DNA from: CAMDPA01 sp965223035
GTDB taxonomy: Bacteria; Pseudomonadota; Alphaproteobacteria; Rhizobiales; Hyphomicrobiaceae
NCBI GenBank assembly: GCA_965223035.1
Contig: OZ244980.1
Location: 5,828,001-5,892,000 of the forward strand
Length of the DNA stretch: 64,000 bases
Reading direction: 5' to 3'
The notes beneath the pieces are model-generated. The model did no database searches, was not told the DNA's origin, and worked only from the letters and a program-made list of their open reading frames with translations. The number at the start of each line of letters is the position of its first letter. The first letter of the stretch is position 1. The translations under genes and the position numbers were made by a program. Below are positions 52,099 through 59,975 of this stretch, in pieces.

Positions 52099-52233
52099 AG
52101 CAACCTGCCTTTGATCGGAAGCGGAACGATCCCGATCAAAGGCAGAAAGTTGCTCACCACTTTAAGAGCGATCATCTTTGCGCCTCAAATCGGAACCGGC
52201 TTTGCGGTTCCGATTTAAGGCGCGATGATCTAG
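52096..52233 (+). repeat. Mosaic palindromic element, full two-hairpin form, abutting IS630
   Basis: Reads TAGAGCAACCTGCC ... AGAAAGTTGCTC, ACCACTTTAAGAGC, GATCATCTTTGCGCC ... GGCGCGATGATCTAG. Its first TAG is the stop of the secreted protein gene. Its terminal TA (52231-52232) is the left target duplication of the IS630 element, and the matching TAG after the IS at 53283-53285 restores the CTAG end. Confidence 0.9.
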
Positions 52234-52245
52234 AGCATGATCACT

Positions 52246-52842
52246 TTAGATGGAAGCATAACCTGAGTTTGCGAAGTAGTTTGCGAGCTCGTCGCGGGTG
52301 AATTGGCTCAGCAAATCGCCGATCCGGTGCCAAAGGTCGTCGACTGTGCGTTCGCGCGCCTTGCCGATCAGATGCTTGAGCTTTGAAAAAACTTGCTCGA
52401 TCGGATTGAGATCCGGCGAGTAAGGCGGCAGGAACAGGCGATGAGCACGTGCATTCTTGATGGCGCGGCGGACGGCCTTGCCTTTGTGCGAGCCGAGATT
52501 GTCCATGATGACGATGTCGCCAGGTGATAGCGTCGGCACCAGGAACTGCTCGACATAGGCCAGGAAACTGATGCCGTTGATCGGACCATCGAGCACGCAG
52601 GGTGCATCGATCCTGTCGATCCGCAGAGCAGCAAGGAATGTCAGTGTGCGCCAGCGTCCGTGAGGGACCTTGTCGATCAGGCGTTGGCCGCGCGGCGCCC
52701 AGCCTCTGAGCGGCGCCATGTTCGTTTTCGTCCAGGTCTCGTCAAGGAAAACCAGCCGGTGCGGGTCGATGTGCGCTTGATATTTGATCCAGCGTGCCCG
52801 TCGACGTGCGACGTCAGGCCGGTCTCGTTCGGCTGCGACCAC
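52246..52842 (-). CDS. IS630 transposase catalytic part (orfB, DDE domain)
   Basis: A 198-residue frame with the complete catalytic triad: D in LVFLDETWTKTNM, D in IVIMDNLGSHKGKA, and E in LPPYSPDLNPIEQVFSKLKH. It overlaps orfA by 29 bp. Eight consecutive As on the coding strand (52845-52852) allow a -1 slip that fuses orfA ...SHKK to TVVAAERDRPDVARRRA, giving the standard full-length transposase. Confidence 0.9.
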   Translation of the reverse strand: MVAAERDRPDVARRRARWIKYQAHIDPHRLVFLDETWTKTNMAPLRGWAPRGQRLIDKVPHGRWRTLTFLAALRIDRIDAPCVLDGPINGISFLAYVEQFLVPTLSPGDIVIMDNLGSHKGKAVRRAIKNARAHRLFLPPYSPDLNPIEQVFSKLKHLIGKARERTVDDLWHRIGDLLSQFTRDELANYFANSGYASI

Positions 52843-53188
52843 GGTTTTTTTTATGGCTCAAGCCTTCGCGATGGACGAAATTCCAGACCGCACCATAGCT
52901 CACGATGATGCCGCGTTCGGCAAGTTCAGATTGCAGGCCACGCAGAGAAACATCTGTCTCAGCGTTGATGCGATCGAGCAACCAATCGCGTTCAGCTGCC
53001 AGCGCGAATGGACGGTGCCCGCCCATCCGCCGCGCAGAAACGCTGCCCGTCGCACGGAAGCGTTGCGACCACTTGACAACCGCTGAAACGCTGACACCGA
53101 AGCGATCGGCCACGGCGCGGCAGCTCAACCCTGAATTCAAGGCATCAATCACACGTTCGCGCAGATCATCGGAATAAGGTCGTGCCAT
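52814..53188 (-). CDS. IS630 transposase N-terminal part (orfA, helix-turn-helix)
   Basis: A 124-residue frame starting MARPYSDDLRERVIDAL, with a homeodomain-like DNA-binding region (CRAVADRFGVSVSAVVKWSQ) and a second helical region up to WNFVHREGLSHKK. The last 9 residues after the A-run are out of frame with the catalytic domain, as expected for programmed -1 frameshifting. No fault is seen. Confidence 0.88.
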   Translation of the reverse strand: MARPYSDDLRERVIDALNSGLSCRAVADRFGVSVSAVVKWSQRFRATGSVSARRMGGHRPFALAAERDWLLDRINAETDVSLRGLQSELAERGIIVSYGAVWNFVHREGLSHKKNRGRSRTRPA

Positions 53189-53282
53189 GCATGCCGGCCT
53201 CCACCTCCGGCATGCAGTGTGAATCATATTCGCACGCCCTTGGGAATCCCCCGCGAAGATTCCAACAAGAATGATAATGCTC

Positions 53283-53520
53283 TAGTGGGGTGAGGGCGGT
53301 TGTCGCCGCTCCACCACATTAACAGCAACAGCAATCCGCGCTCGGCCGCGGGAACGCGCGTTGGCGATAGTTGTGCCGGCTGTGAGGCGAACGACCGAGT
53401 TGGCGGCTACGGTGCTGTGCGGTTGTGGCACGACACAAAGCGTGATTGGGCTCCCGCCAACCCGATGCCCATGATCACTGTTGCGATCACTGTTGCGCTC
53501 AGTCGACCCGGCGCACACGT
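53283..53520. other. Intergenic gap, no gene seen
   Basis: Between the IS right end and the stop of the Pro-rich protein gene. Begins with the TAG that completes the CTAG border of the element at 52096. Confidence 0.4.
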
Positions 53521-54213
53521 TCAGCCGCGTTGGGGCGGGGCCGGCCAGATGAACGGGGCTGAAGCGTGCCCACCGACGGTACGATAGGCCGAATAGATCC
53601 GGTCCCAGCCGCTCGCTGCGCCGAAGCCGATGGAGCCGGAGCCGACGCCAGACCGCGGCGCGAAGGCGGAAAGCCACCACTGCAGAACCATCATTGCCGG
53701 CGCCATCGCCATGGCCGCGAAAACCGGTGGCATCGCCTGCCCGTGCAATTGGGTCGCAAATGGCGTTGCTTGCCCCCAGCCCGCATACGGCGCCAACCAG
53801 AAGGCCGACCAGTGCTGGTCTTGGCCGGGAGTGAGCCAGAACATCGGGTCAAACGGCGAACGATAGGGCGCACGGTACCACGTTCGCTGGGACCGACGAT
53901 CGCGTGAGGATGCGCGTGGACGCCCGGGCAACTGCACCACCGTACCGTCCCCAGCGCCGCTGGCCGCCGGGAATTCCGACGCTCGATCTTGGGCATCGCC
54001 AGGCGTCCACGTCAGCGCCAAAGAGGGATCGGGTTGCGCGACCGGCTGGCGCGGTGGCGCGGTCGACGCCGGGGCGGGAATCATCCCTGCCGTCCAGAAC
54101 GTCATCATGGCCGAAACGGCACCGACCCCAAGCGCAAGTGAGGCTTCCGTCAGTGCCGTAGCCGATTGCGCCCAGGCCGACAGGTCCGGGCTTTGCGTGC
54201 GGTTCTGTGACAT
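53521..54213 (-). CDS. Pro/Ala/Trp-rich hypothetical protein
   Basis: A 230-residue protein of no family I recognise. N-terminus (SAWAQSATALTEASLALGVG, then AVSAMMTFWTAGM) is an amphipathic/hydrophobic helix; residues 48-115 are Pro/Arg-rich and disordered-looking; the C-terminal half is rich in Trp, Pro, Phe and Ala (PMFWLTPGQDQHWSAFWLAP, AAMAMAPAMMVLQWWLSAFA). The amphipathic start and surface-seeking composition would suit a membrane- or granule-associated protein, but that is conjecture. ATG at 54213 has AGGA 7 bases upstream, which supports it being real. Confidence 0.6.
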   Translation of the reverse strand: MSQNRTQSPDLSAWAQSATALTEASLALGVGAVSAMMTFWTAGMIPAPASTAPPRQPVAQPDPSLALTWTPGDAQDRASEFPAASGAGDGTVVQLPGRPRASSRDRRSQRTWYRAPYRSPFDPMFWLTPGQDQHWSAFWLAPYAGWGQATPFATQLHGQAMPPVFAAMAMAPAMMVLQWWLSAFAPRSGVGSGSIGFGAASGWDRIYSAYRTVGGHASAPFIWPAPPQRG

Positions 54214-54338
54214 CGGAAGTCCTGGTGATAGGGTTTCGTGACTGGCGCAGACTATCGGCTTCTCGCAGCGCAGCAAAATGTTATTGCACCGCGCTACGCA
54301 TCATGCACATTGAATTGATATTGACCGGTACCGACGCG

Positions 54339-56180
54339 TTACTCGCCCCTGTCGCCGTAGACCGCCGTACTCATACTTTGGATGTGCGGCTCGGACCACG
54401 GCCCGCGCAGCTCGTACAGGGCTGCTTGTTGACGACTTGACCCAACCTGCGGCTCAGGCGACGCCTGGTTGGCGGATGCGCTCATGATTTGTTGCTGGGC
54501 GACCCGAAGATCCATCTGTCTGAATGGCAAGTTGACCATCCCAGTCGCCACCCAAGATACGTCTCCGGAGCGCAGCTCACAGTTTTTCGCACTCAGCACA
54601 CCGTGCTTTAACACCAGCTCAAGGTCGAGGTGCTCGAACGTCGTCCTGCCGCTCACCGCTTTGCCCCAACCCATCACCTCGCCCGGCTCGCCATCGACGG
54701 CCGTGAAAAGTTGAGCCAAATCGATGCCAACGCGTCCGCCGGTGTTCGACTGGATTGACAGCTTGCCGGTCAGGTTGTGCAGCAGCTCTGACATGGTTGT
54801 GCCGCTAGCAACCAGATCGGCCACCAAAGTGGCCAGCGTCTCCACCAGCGGCTCACCAGCCAATGCCTGTGAGAGCCGACCGAGATCGGTGTTGTTGAGC
54901 CTGCCCCTGATCGTCACTTTGGGCACGTAGCCGGTGAAATCGGCGCCGATCTGGCCTTGACCTACGCCGTGGTCGAAGCCGACCTCGGCCAGGTCAGCTA
55001 GGAGACGACCATCCTTGAGCGTAATGGTTGCCGCCAACCGACCCAATTTGACGCCCGCCAGCTGCAGCCGATCGGCAGAGATGCGCAGATCCGCGTTGAG
55101 GTGCATTCCCAATGGAACCGTCAATGCGTCGGCCATCAGCGCCGACAAGTCAGGTATTCGGCTCGACCCTTGTCGGCGCTGTGTCAGGTAGGGCCGCAGG
55201 TCAAATGTCGAGTAGGCGAGCGTTCCAGATATCTGCGGACGGGGCGCCTTAAAACGCAGGGCTACGGCGCCTGTGCCCTCGTTGCCGTCAACGCTGAGCG
55301 CGGCCTGTTCAAAACTGAGCGTTTGCTTGGCTAAACGCATTTGCCCTTCGACGGCGATATCGCGCAATCCCGGTCCTGACGGCCAGTAAGCGCCGAACCA
55401 CCGGGCGAGTGAACGGCCATCGCTTGCGGCCAAGCTGCCCTGGCCCAGCAAGCCAAGACCGCCGTCGTCAGCTGTCAGCTCCCCGCGAAACGAAATTTGG
55501 GCATCGGCCGCCTCGATCTTGAAGTCCACCGGCCGACGGCCACGCTTGCGTTCAGTGCCAGCCAGCGCGGTCAAAGCGGTGCTGAGGGTGGTCGCCTCGA
55601 ACCGTAGCGGCCGCCCTCGAACGATGGCTGTGCCCTTGATGGTGACCCTCTCGCCGTGCCGTGCAATATCGGCCTGCACGTCATCAATCTGCTCGATGGT
55701 CTCACCGAGCCCCTCGATCACCAGCACGCTGCGCCGGACACTCAGCTTGTCATATTCGGTCGCAGCCAGCGCCTGAACGAAGGGGCCGAGCCGTTCGCCG
55801 AACTCCGTTTCGACCGAACCGTCCGAGCGGTCCCGGCCGATATCGATCCGGATCCGAGCATTGTCCAGCCGTAGATGGGGCTTGTGCGCCGTGCCCTCGG
55901 TGCCGGCCGCGCCACCCAGAACGGTCAATATCGACACCGCTTTACCCTTGGTGTCGATGGCCGAGACCGTCCCTCGCTCAACCGCAACAAGAGGCATTCG
56001 GCTCAGCGCGATTGGGCTGATGAAGGTAAACGAGTCGCCGGGCGAAGCCTCAACAACATCTTGGCCAATATTGCCGCTGTAAACGCTCAAAATCACGGGA
56101 ATCGCCACGATCACGCCGACCCATCCGATCACGGCGGACGCGACGGCAAAAACCGGTTTGTCCCGACGCTGCATAAACAT
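54339..56180 (-). CDS. AsmA-family envelope protein
   Basis: A 613-residue protein with an N-terminal membrane helix (PVFAVASAVIGWVGVIVAIP) and a long repetitive beta-strand periplasmic body, characteristic of AsmA/TamB-type bridge-like lipid-transfer proteins. The C-terminal AsmA region is clear: GQGQIGADFTGYVPKVTIRG, LLHNLTGKLSIQSNTGGRVG, and VLKHGVLSAKNCELRSGDVS, ending in the family-style PFRQMDLRVA and LRGPWSEPHI. Likely role: phospholipid or outer-membrane homeostasis. Start ATG at 56180 has GGAAG 8 bases upstream. Only about a fifth of full AsmA spans the known signature, so this is a mid-sized member. Confidence 0.82.
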   Translation of the reverse strand: MFMQRRDKPVFAVASAVIGWVGVIVAIPVILSVYSGNIGQDVVEASPGDSFTFISPIALSRMPLVAVERGTVSAIDTKGKAVSILTVLGGAAGTEGTAHKPHLRLDNARIRIDIGRDRSDGSVETEFGERLGPFVQALAATEYDKLSVRRSVLVIEGLGETIEQIDDVQADIARHGERVTIKGTAIVRGRPLRFEATTLSTALTALAGTERKRGRRPVDFKIEAADAQISFRGELTADDGGLGLLGQGSLAASDGRSLARWFGAYWPSGPGLRDIAVEGQMRLAKQTLSFEQAALSVDGNEGTGAVALRFKAPRPQISGTLAYSTFDLRPYLTQRRQGSSRIPDLSALMADALTVPLGMHLNADLRISADRLQLAGVKLGRLAATITLKDGRLLADLAEVGFDHGVGQGQIGADFTGYVPKVTIRGRLNNTDLGRLSQALAGEPLVETLATLVADLVASGTTMSELLHNLTGKLSIQSNTGGRVGIDLAQLFTAVDGEPGEVMGWGKAVSGRTTFEHLDLELVLKHGVLSAKNCELRSGDVSWVATGMVNLPFRQMDLRVAQQQIMSASANQASPEPQVGSSRQQAALYELRGPWSEPHIQSMSTAVYGDRGE

Positions 56181-56444
56181 GCAGTCGACTTCCCCAACAC
56201 GAGCAACGTCGCAAAAAATTGCACGTTGCAGGCTACCCCCTAGTTTCCCTGGACGCTGAAGCTCACCAAAAGTCAGCGCGAGCAACGTCTTGATGACGTC
56301 CCGTGTGCGGCAAATTGGCAGCAATGGAGCCGCGCGTTTGGCCGAATCAGCACCGGTCCGTCCTAATCACCCATAAGCTGTTGACAACAAAAAGGCGACA
56401 GATTTTACGCCAGTAATCAACTGTTGTTCATAAACGAAAGTCCA

Positions 56445-57083
56445 TCAATGAACCGTAGCAGCCGTTTGCTCCCGCAGCTGCGCTTCCGTAACGTCCGGCG
56501 CAAGCTCGAGAATCTTCAGCCCTGCGGCGGAGGCCTCGAGCACACCCAGGTCAGTGATGATCATGTTGACAACGCCGACCCCGGTCAGCGGCAACGTACA
56601 TTTGGGTAGGATCTTCGGATCGCGGCCGCCATCCTTGCGCTTCGCTGTGTGCTCCATGACCACGACGACCCGCTCTACGCCGGCGACGAGATCCATCGCA
56701 CCGCCCATCCCCTTGACCAGCTTGCCCGGGATCATCCAATTCGCCAGGTCGCCGGTCTCTGAGACCTGCATGGCCCCGAGGATGGCCAGGTTAATGTGAC
56801 CGCCGCGGATCATGCCAAAGCTATCGGCAGAACTGAAAAAGCTCGATCCTGGAAGCGTGGTGACAGTTTGCTTGCCGGCGTTGATCAAGTCGGCATCGAC
56901 CTCGTTCTCCATCGGAAACGGTCCGATGCCCAACAGCCCATTCTCGGACTGCAGCATCACGTCGATGCCATCGGGAATATAATTGGCCACCAGGGTCGGT
57001 AGCCCAATCCCCAAATTGACGTAATAGCCGTCGTGCAGCTCCTGGGCAGCGCGTTGCGCCATCTGATCCCGTGTCCATGGCAT
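56445..57083 (-). CDS. scoB: 3-oxoacid CoA-transferase subunit B
   Basis: A 212-residue subunit. The catalytic glutamate is in VMLQSENGLLGIGPFP, with VNLGIGLPTLVANYIPDGID, GGHINLAILGAMQVSETGDL, and GKLVKGMGGAMDLVAGVERV. Together with subunit A it transfers CoA from succinyl-CoA (or another donor) to acetoacetate or a related 3-oxoacid. This would feed ketone-body, leucine-derived or PHA-derived acetoacetate into acetyl-CoA, consistent with the BCKDH operon and phasin in the window. GGAGG upstream; 104 bp after scoA. Confidence 0.93.
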   Translation of the reverse strand: MPWTRDQMAQRAAQELHDGYYVNLGIGLPTLVANYIPDGIDVMLQSENGLLGIGPFPMENEVDADLINAGKQTVTTLPGSSFFSSADSFGMIRGGHINLAILGAMQVSETGDLANWMIPGKLVKGMGGAMDLVAGVERVVVVMEHTAKRKDGGRDPKILPKCTLPLTGVGVVNMIITDLGVLEASAAGLKILELAPDVTEAQLREQTAATVH

Positions 57084-57135
57084 GTTCGGTTTTCCTCCGT
57101 AGCCCTGTCTGGCGGTCGCTTGGTCCCGGTATCGG

Positions 57136-57166
57136 GTCCCCAGGTGTCGGTTCCCCAGGTGTCGGG
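57136..57166. repeat. Short direct repeat in the scoA-scoB gap
   Basis: CCCCAGGTGTCGG appears twice back to back (separated by two bases). Minor and of no obvious function. Confidence 0.6.
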
Positions 57167-57187
57167 CGGTCTGTTGGCTATTCGTTG

Positions 57188-57886
57188 CTAGGGTTGGCGC
57201 AGGGTGCGCTGTTCAATGCGCTTTTCCGGTTCCGTGTTCAACACGATCCGTTTGACGAAGATCCCCGGCGTGTGAACTTGGTCGGGGTCAAGTTCTCCGG
57301 GCTCAACCAGCTGCTCGACCTCGACGATCGTCATCTTACTGGCGGTCGCGACCATCGGATTGAAATTACGCGCCGTCATACGATAGATCAGATTGCCGGT
57401 GGTATCGGCCTTCCAGGCCTTGACCAGCGATAGATCGGCGACAATTCCACGTTCCATCACATAGTTGTGGCCATCGAAGGCACGCGTCTCCTTACCTTCC
57501 GCGATCATGGTGCCGTAGCCGGTGCGGGTGAAAAAGGCTGGGATGCCAGCGCCGCCGGCCCGCAATCGCTCGGCCAAGGTTCCTTGTGGCGTGAACTCCA
57601 ACTCCAATTCCCCCGACAGGTATTGGCGCTCGAACTCCTTGTTCTCGCCAACGTACGATGAGATCATTTTCTTGATCTGTCGGGTCTGCAGCAGCAGGCC
57701 GAGCCCAAAGTCGTCAACCCCGGCATTGTTGGACACTGCCGTCAATCCCTTGGCGCCGGTGTCTTTTAGGGCCGCGATCAGCGCCTCCGGGATCCCGCAT
57801 AGGCCAAAGCCGCCGACGGCAACCGTCATCCCGTCGCGGACGACGCCCTCCAACGCTGCGCTGGCGCTCGGGTAAAGCTTTTTCAT
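57188..57886 (-). CDS. scoA: 3-oxoacid CoA-transferase subunit A
   Basis: A 232-residue subunit with GMTVAVGGFGLCGIPEALIA (CoA-binding loop), VSNNAGVDDFGLGLLLQT, KKMISSYVGENKEFERQYLS, GELELEFTPQGTLAERLRAG and GIPAFFTRTGYGT. Typical of SCOT-type subunit A. First gene of the scoAB pair; the promoter should lie in 57887-58275. Strong GGAGG upstream of ATG 57886. Confidence 0.93.
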   Translation of the reverse strand: MKKLYPSASAALEGVVRDGMTVAVGGFGLCGIPEALIAALKDTGAKGLTAVSNNAGVDDFGLGLLLQTRQIKKMISSYVGENKEFERQYLSGELELEFTPQGTLAERLRAGGAGIPAFFTRTGYGTMIAEGKETRAFDGHNYVMERGIVADLSLVKAWKADTTGNLIYRMTARNFNPMVATASKMTIVEVEQLVEPGELDPDQVHTPGIFVKRIVLNTEPEKRIEQRTLRQP

Positions 57887-58275
57887 CGTTCGCGCGTCCC
57901 TCCGCGTTTGGCACTGGTTTGCGCTCCAGTGTTCCGCCGTCGTGTTCTGTCGTCGTGTTCTGCCATCGTGTCCCGCTTCTCGCCTGATGGCGAGAAACTT
58001 ACCGGTGCTCTCGTCAATCCTCGGCTGGTGGGATCGACGGCCCGACCCAGCTCGATGCCCTCAAGCGCATCCATCGGCGAGGACTTTAAGATCTCGGGTC
58101 GGCACAAGGCAAGCCACCATTTGCTGGCTGGCGGGGCGCAGCGGCCAACGTCCGACCAACTTACCAATAAGAAAATCTTCAGATTTGAACGCCAGCTATC
58201 GTCTTTTGCTTCGATTTCCATATAAAACTGATTCATAAGTGTCACATATATATAATTTTGTTTCTTGTTTTTTAT
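57887..58275. other. Divergent promoter region, AT-rich at its right end
   Basis: Holds the scoAB promoter on the minus strand. Bases about 58200-58280 are strikingly AT-rich. A 150-codon minus-strand frame across it lacks any recognisable feature and overlaps the scoA start, so it is not called. Confidence 0.45.
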
Positions 58276-59019
58276 ATGATTCACGATCAAATTGAAGGTG
58301 AGCCCTTTCCACAGCCACTGGGATGTGCCGTGCAAGCACTTTTATACCATACACCGTCGATTGCGCCGCGGCGTTGGGCCGGAGCGGGGGCGTCAGCGTC
58401 AGCTTCAGCATTCGCCTCGTCGCGCTGGACACAGCTGCTCAGCCTTGGCCGACGGCTTGATCTCAGCCGGTTGGCCCGGCGGGCGGGGCAAGAGGGCACA
58501 TGGCTGCGCTCGATCCGCCCGGCGGCGCTGCTTGCCGACCGCGCCAGATGGCGCATCGTCGACCTGGTAAGGCCCGCCAGCGATCGGGTCGCGCGGGCAG
58601 ATGCTGAAACCGCCGACGTCAGATGTTCCACGCCGGCAGCCGAGCGAACCGAGCCGGCGGTCGCCGAGTGCTCGATGGCCGGCGTCGCAGACGGCCGCCC
58701 CAGCGACATCAAACGGCTCGCGCGCGTGGTTCGCAACGCCGCCGCCCGCGTTGATCGCGCCGCCGATTGTCATTTGGCTGCCGCACGCTTGATCGACGCC
58801 ACGTCCTATCAGCTGTTCCATCTGAACGATGAGTTGCAACAAATCTGTCGAACCCCGATCGCCCGCATGCAGGCGTTGCCGCCGCCGCTGGCCAGACCTG
58901 TGCGCACAACCTCGACAGCACCGCAGCTCCGGCGCCGGTCCACTCACGGACCGGAGCATTGGTCATCGATCGCGGGCCTCACGGCTGAGCCAGCAACAGC
59001 AGCACGATCGGCAGCGTGA
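58276..59019 (+). CDS. Hypothetical protein, helical C-terminus (doubtful)
   Basis: A 247-residue frame. The first part is low-complexity Ala/Ser/Arg; residues about 130-205 are helical and look coding (SDIKRLARVVRNAAARVDRA, then LAAARLIDATSYQLFHLNDE and LQQICRTPIARMQ). No family recognised. It starts in an AT-rich tract that could carry a promoter, but no clear ribosome site is present. An antisense frame of 184 codons also spans it, so coding direction is not certain. It overlaps the 3' end of the AEC gene by 41 bp. Confidence 0.4.
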   Translation: MIHDQIEGEPFPQPLGCAVQALLYHTPSIAPRRWAGAGASASASAFASSRWTQLLSLGRRLDLSRLARRAGQEGTWLRSIRPAALLADRARWRIVDLVRPASDRVARADAETADVRCSTPAAERTEPAVAECSMAGVADGRPSDIKRLARVVRNAAARVDRAADCHLAAARLIDATSYQLFHLNDELQQICRTPIARMQALPPPLARPVRTTSTAPQLRRRSTHGPEHWSSIAGLTAEPATAARSAA

Positions 59020-59911
59020 TCATCGCCGCAAACGTGCTCAAAGCGACCGAGGCGGACGACGTCGGCACCGCCAGGTCGTAACGCGACGCAAACAGGTAGG
59101 TGGCCGTGCCCGTCGGCATCGCGGCAAACACCGTGATCACGGTGGCCGGCAATACGGGCAGGCCGAACACGTGAAATGTCATGGCCCATGCCAACGCCGG
59201 CATCATCATGTTCTTTAGCACCAGCGCGGCAAACAGCACGCTGACATCGCCGCCTAACCGAAACCCGCTCAACGAAAATCCGACCGCGAAGAGAGCGCAC
59301 GGGATGCCGGCCTGCGCCAGCAGCGATAGCCCGCGCTCGACCGGCGCGCCCAATCCCAGTCCGGTCGCCCGCCATGCCGCGCCGAGCACGATCGCGACAA
59401 CGATTGGATTGCGGACAAAGTCGATGACGACCGAGCGGATCACTCCCGCGAACGAGCCGGTATGACGACCGTCGACGACGGCCAAATGCAGGCACGCGGC
59501 GAGCCACAGCGCCGCCACGTGCACCGAAACGATCACGGCGGCGGTCGGGGTTACGTCCTCACCATAAGCGGCGATCACGATCGGAATGCCAAGCAGCACG
59601 ATGTTGCCGTAACTGGCGGTCATCGCGAACACGACCGTCTCACCCGCGGGGCGAGCCAGCAGTAACACCGCGATGCCGGTAGCGATCGCCCAGATCATCG
59701 CCACCGTCGTGAAATAGCTGGCCAACAGCGCCGACGGTTCCGCCTCACCGAGATCCGCCACCACGATGGCGCGAAACAGCAAGGCGGGGATCGCAATCAA
59801 AAACGTAAACTCGCTGAGCCCTTTGCCTGCGGTGGCGCTCAGCCATTTGCAGCGCGCGGCAACAAATCCTAAGGCAATCAGGCCGAAAACCGGCGCGATC
59901 GTCGCAATCAC
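58979..59911 (-). CDS. AEC (auxin efflux carrier) family transporter
   Basis: A 310-residue inner-membrane protein with about ten hydrophobic segments. Landmarks: APVFGLIALGFVAARCKWLS at the N-terminus, NIVLLGIPIVIAAYGEDVTP (conserved N-x-x-x-x-G-x-P), and a second half with LAQAGIPCALFAVGFSLSG and AAMPTGTATYLFASRYD. The family exports dicarboxylates, malonate or similar solutes. The initiator appears to be GTG at 59911. Substrate not deducible. Confidence 0.88.
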   Translation of the reverse strand: MIATIAPVFGLIALGFVAARCKWLSATAGKGLSEFTFLIAIPALLFRAIVVADLGEAEPSALLASYFTTVAMIWAIATGIAVLLLARPAGETVVFAMTASYGNIVLLGIPIVIAAYGEDVTPTAAVIVSVHVAALWLAACLHLAVVDGRHTGSFAGVIRSVVIDFVRNPIVVAIVLGAAWRATGLGLGAPVERGLSLLAQAGIPCALFAVGFSLSGFRLGGDVSVLFAALVLKNMMMPALAWAMTFHVFGLPVLPATVITVFAAMPTGTATYLFASRYDLAVPTSSASVALSTFAAMITLPIVLLLLAQP

Positions 59912-59975
59912 AAAACTCAGCCGGCACCTCCCATCGGGCCGCGAGCAATCGAAATCAGCGGCCCAATCCTTGTCG

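Larger units (their letters stand above)
52233..53282 (-). mobile_element. Intact IS630-family insertion sequence (1,050 bp)
   Basis: Terminal inverted repeats begin GAGCATGATCAC (left) and GAGCATTATCAT (right, reverse complement), matching at 16 of the first 23 positions, and are flanked by TA duplications at 52231-52232 and 53283-53284. It encodes orfA and orfB in overlapping frames. The TA target and the two-frame organisation are typical of IS630/Tc1-mariner elements. It appears complete and potentially active. Confidence 0.9.

Noticed and set aside
57883..58335. Minus-strand 150-codon frame upstream of scoA
   Set aside because: Crosses an AT-rich promoter-like tract, overlaps the scoA start, no recognisable content.
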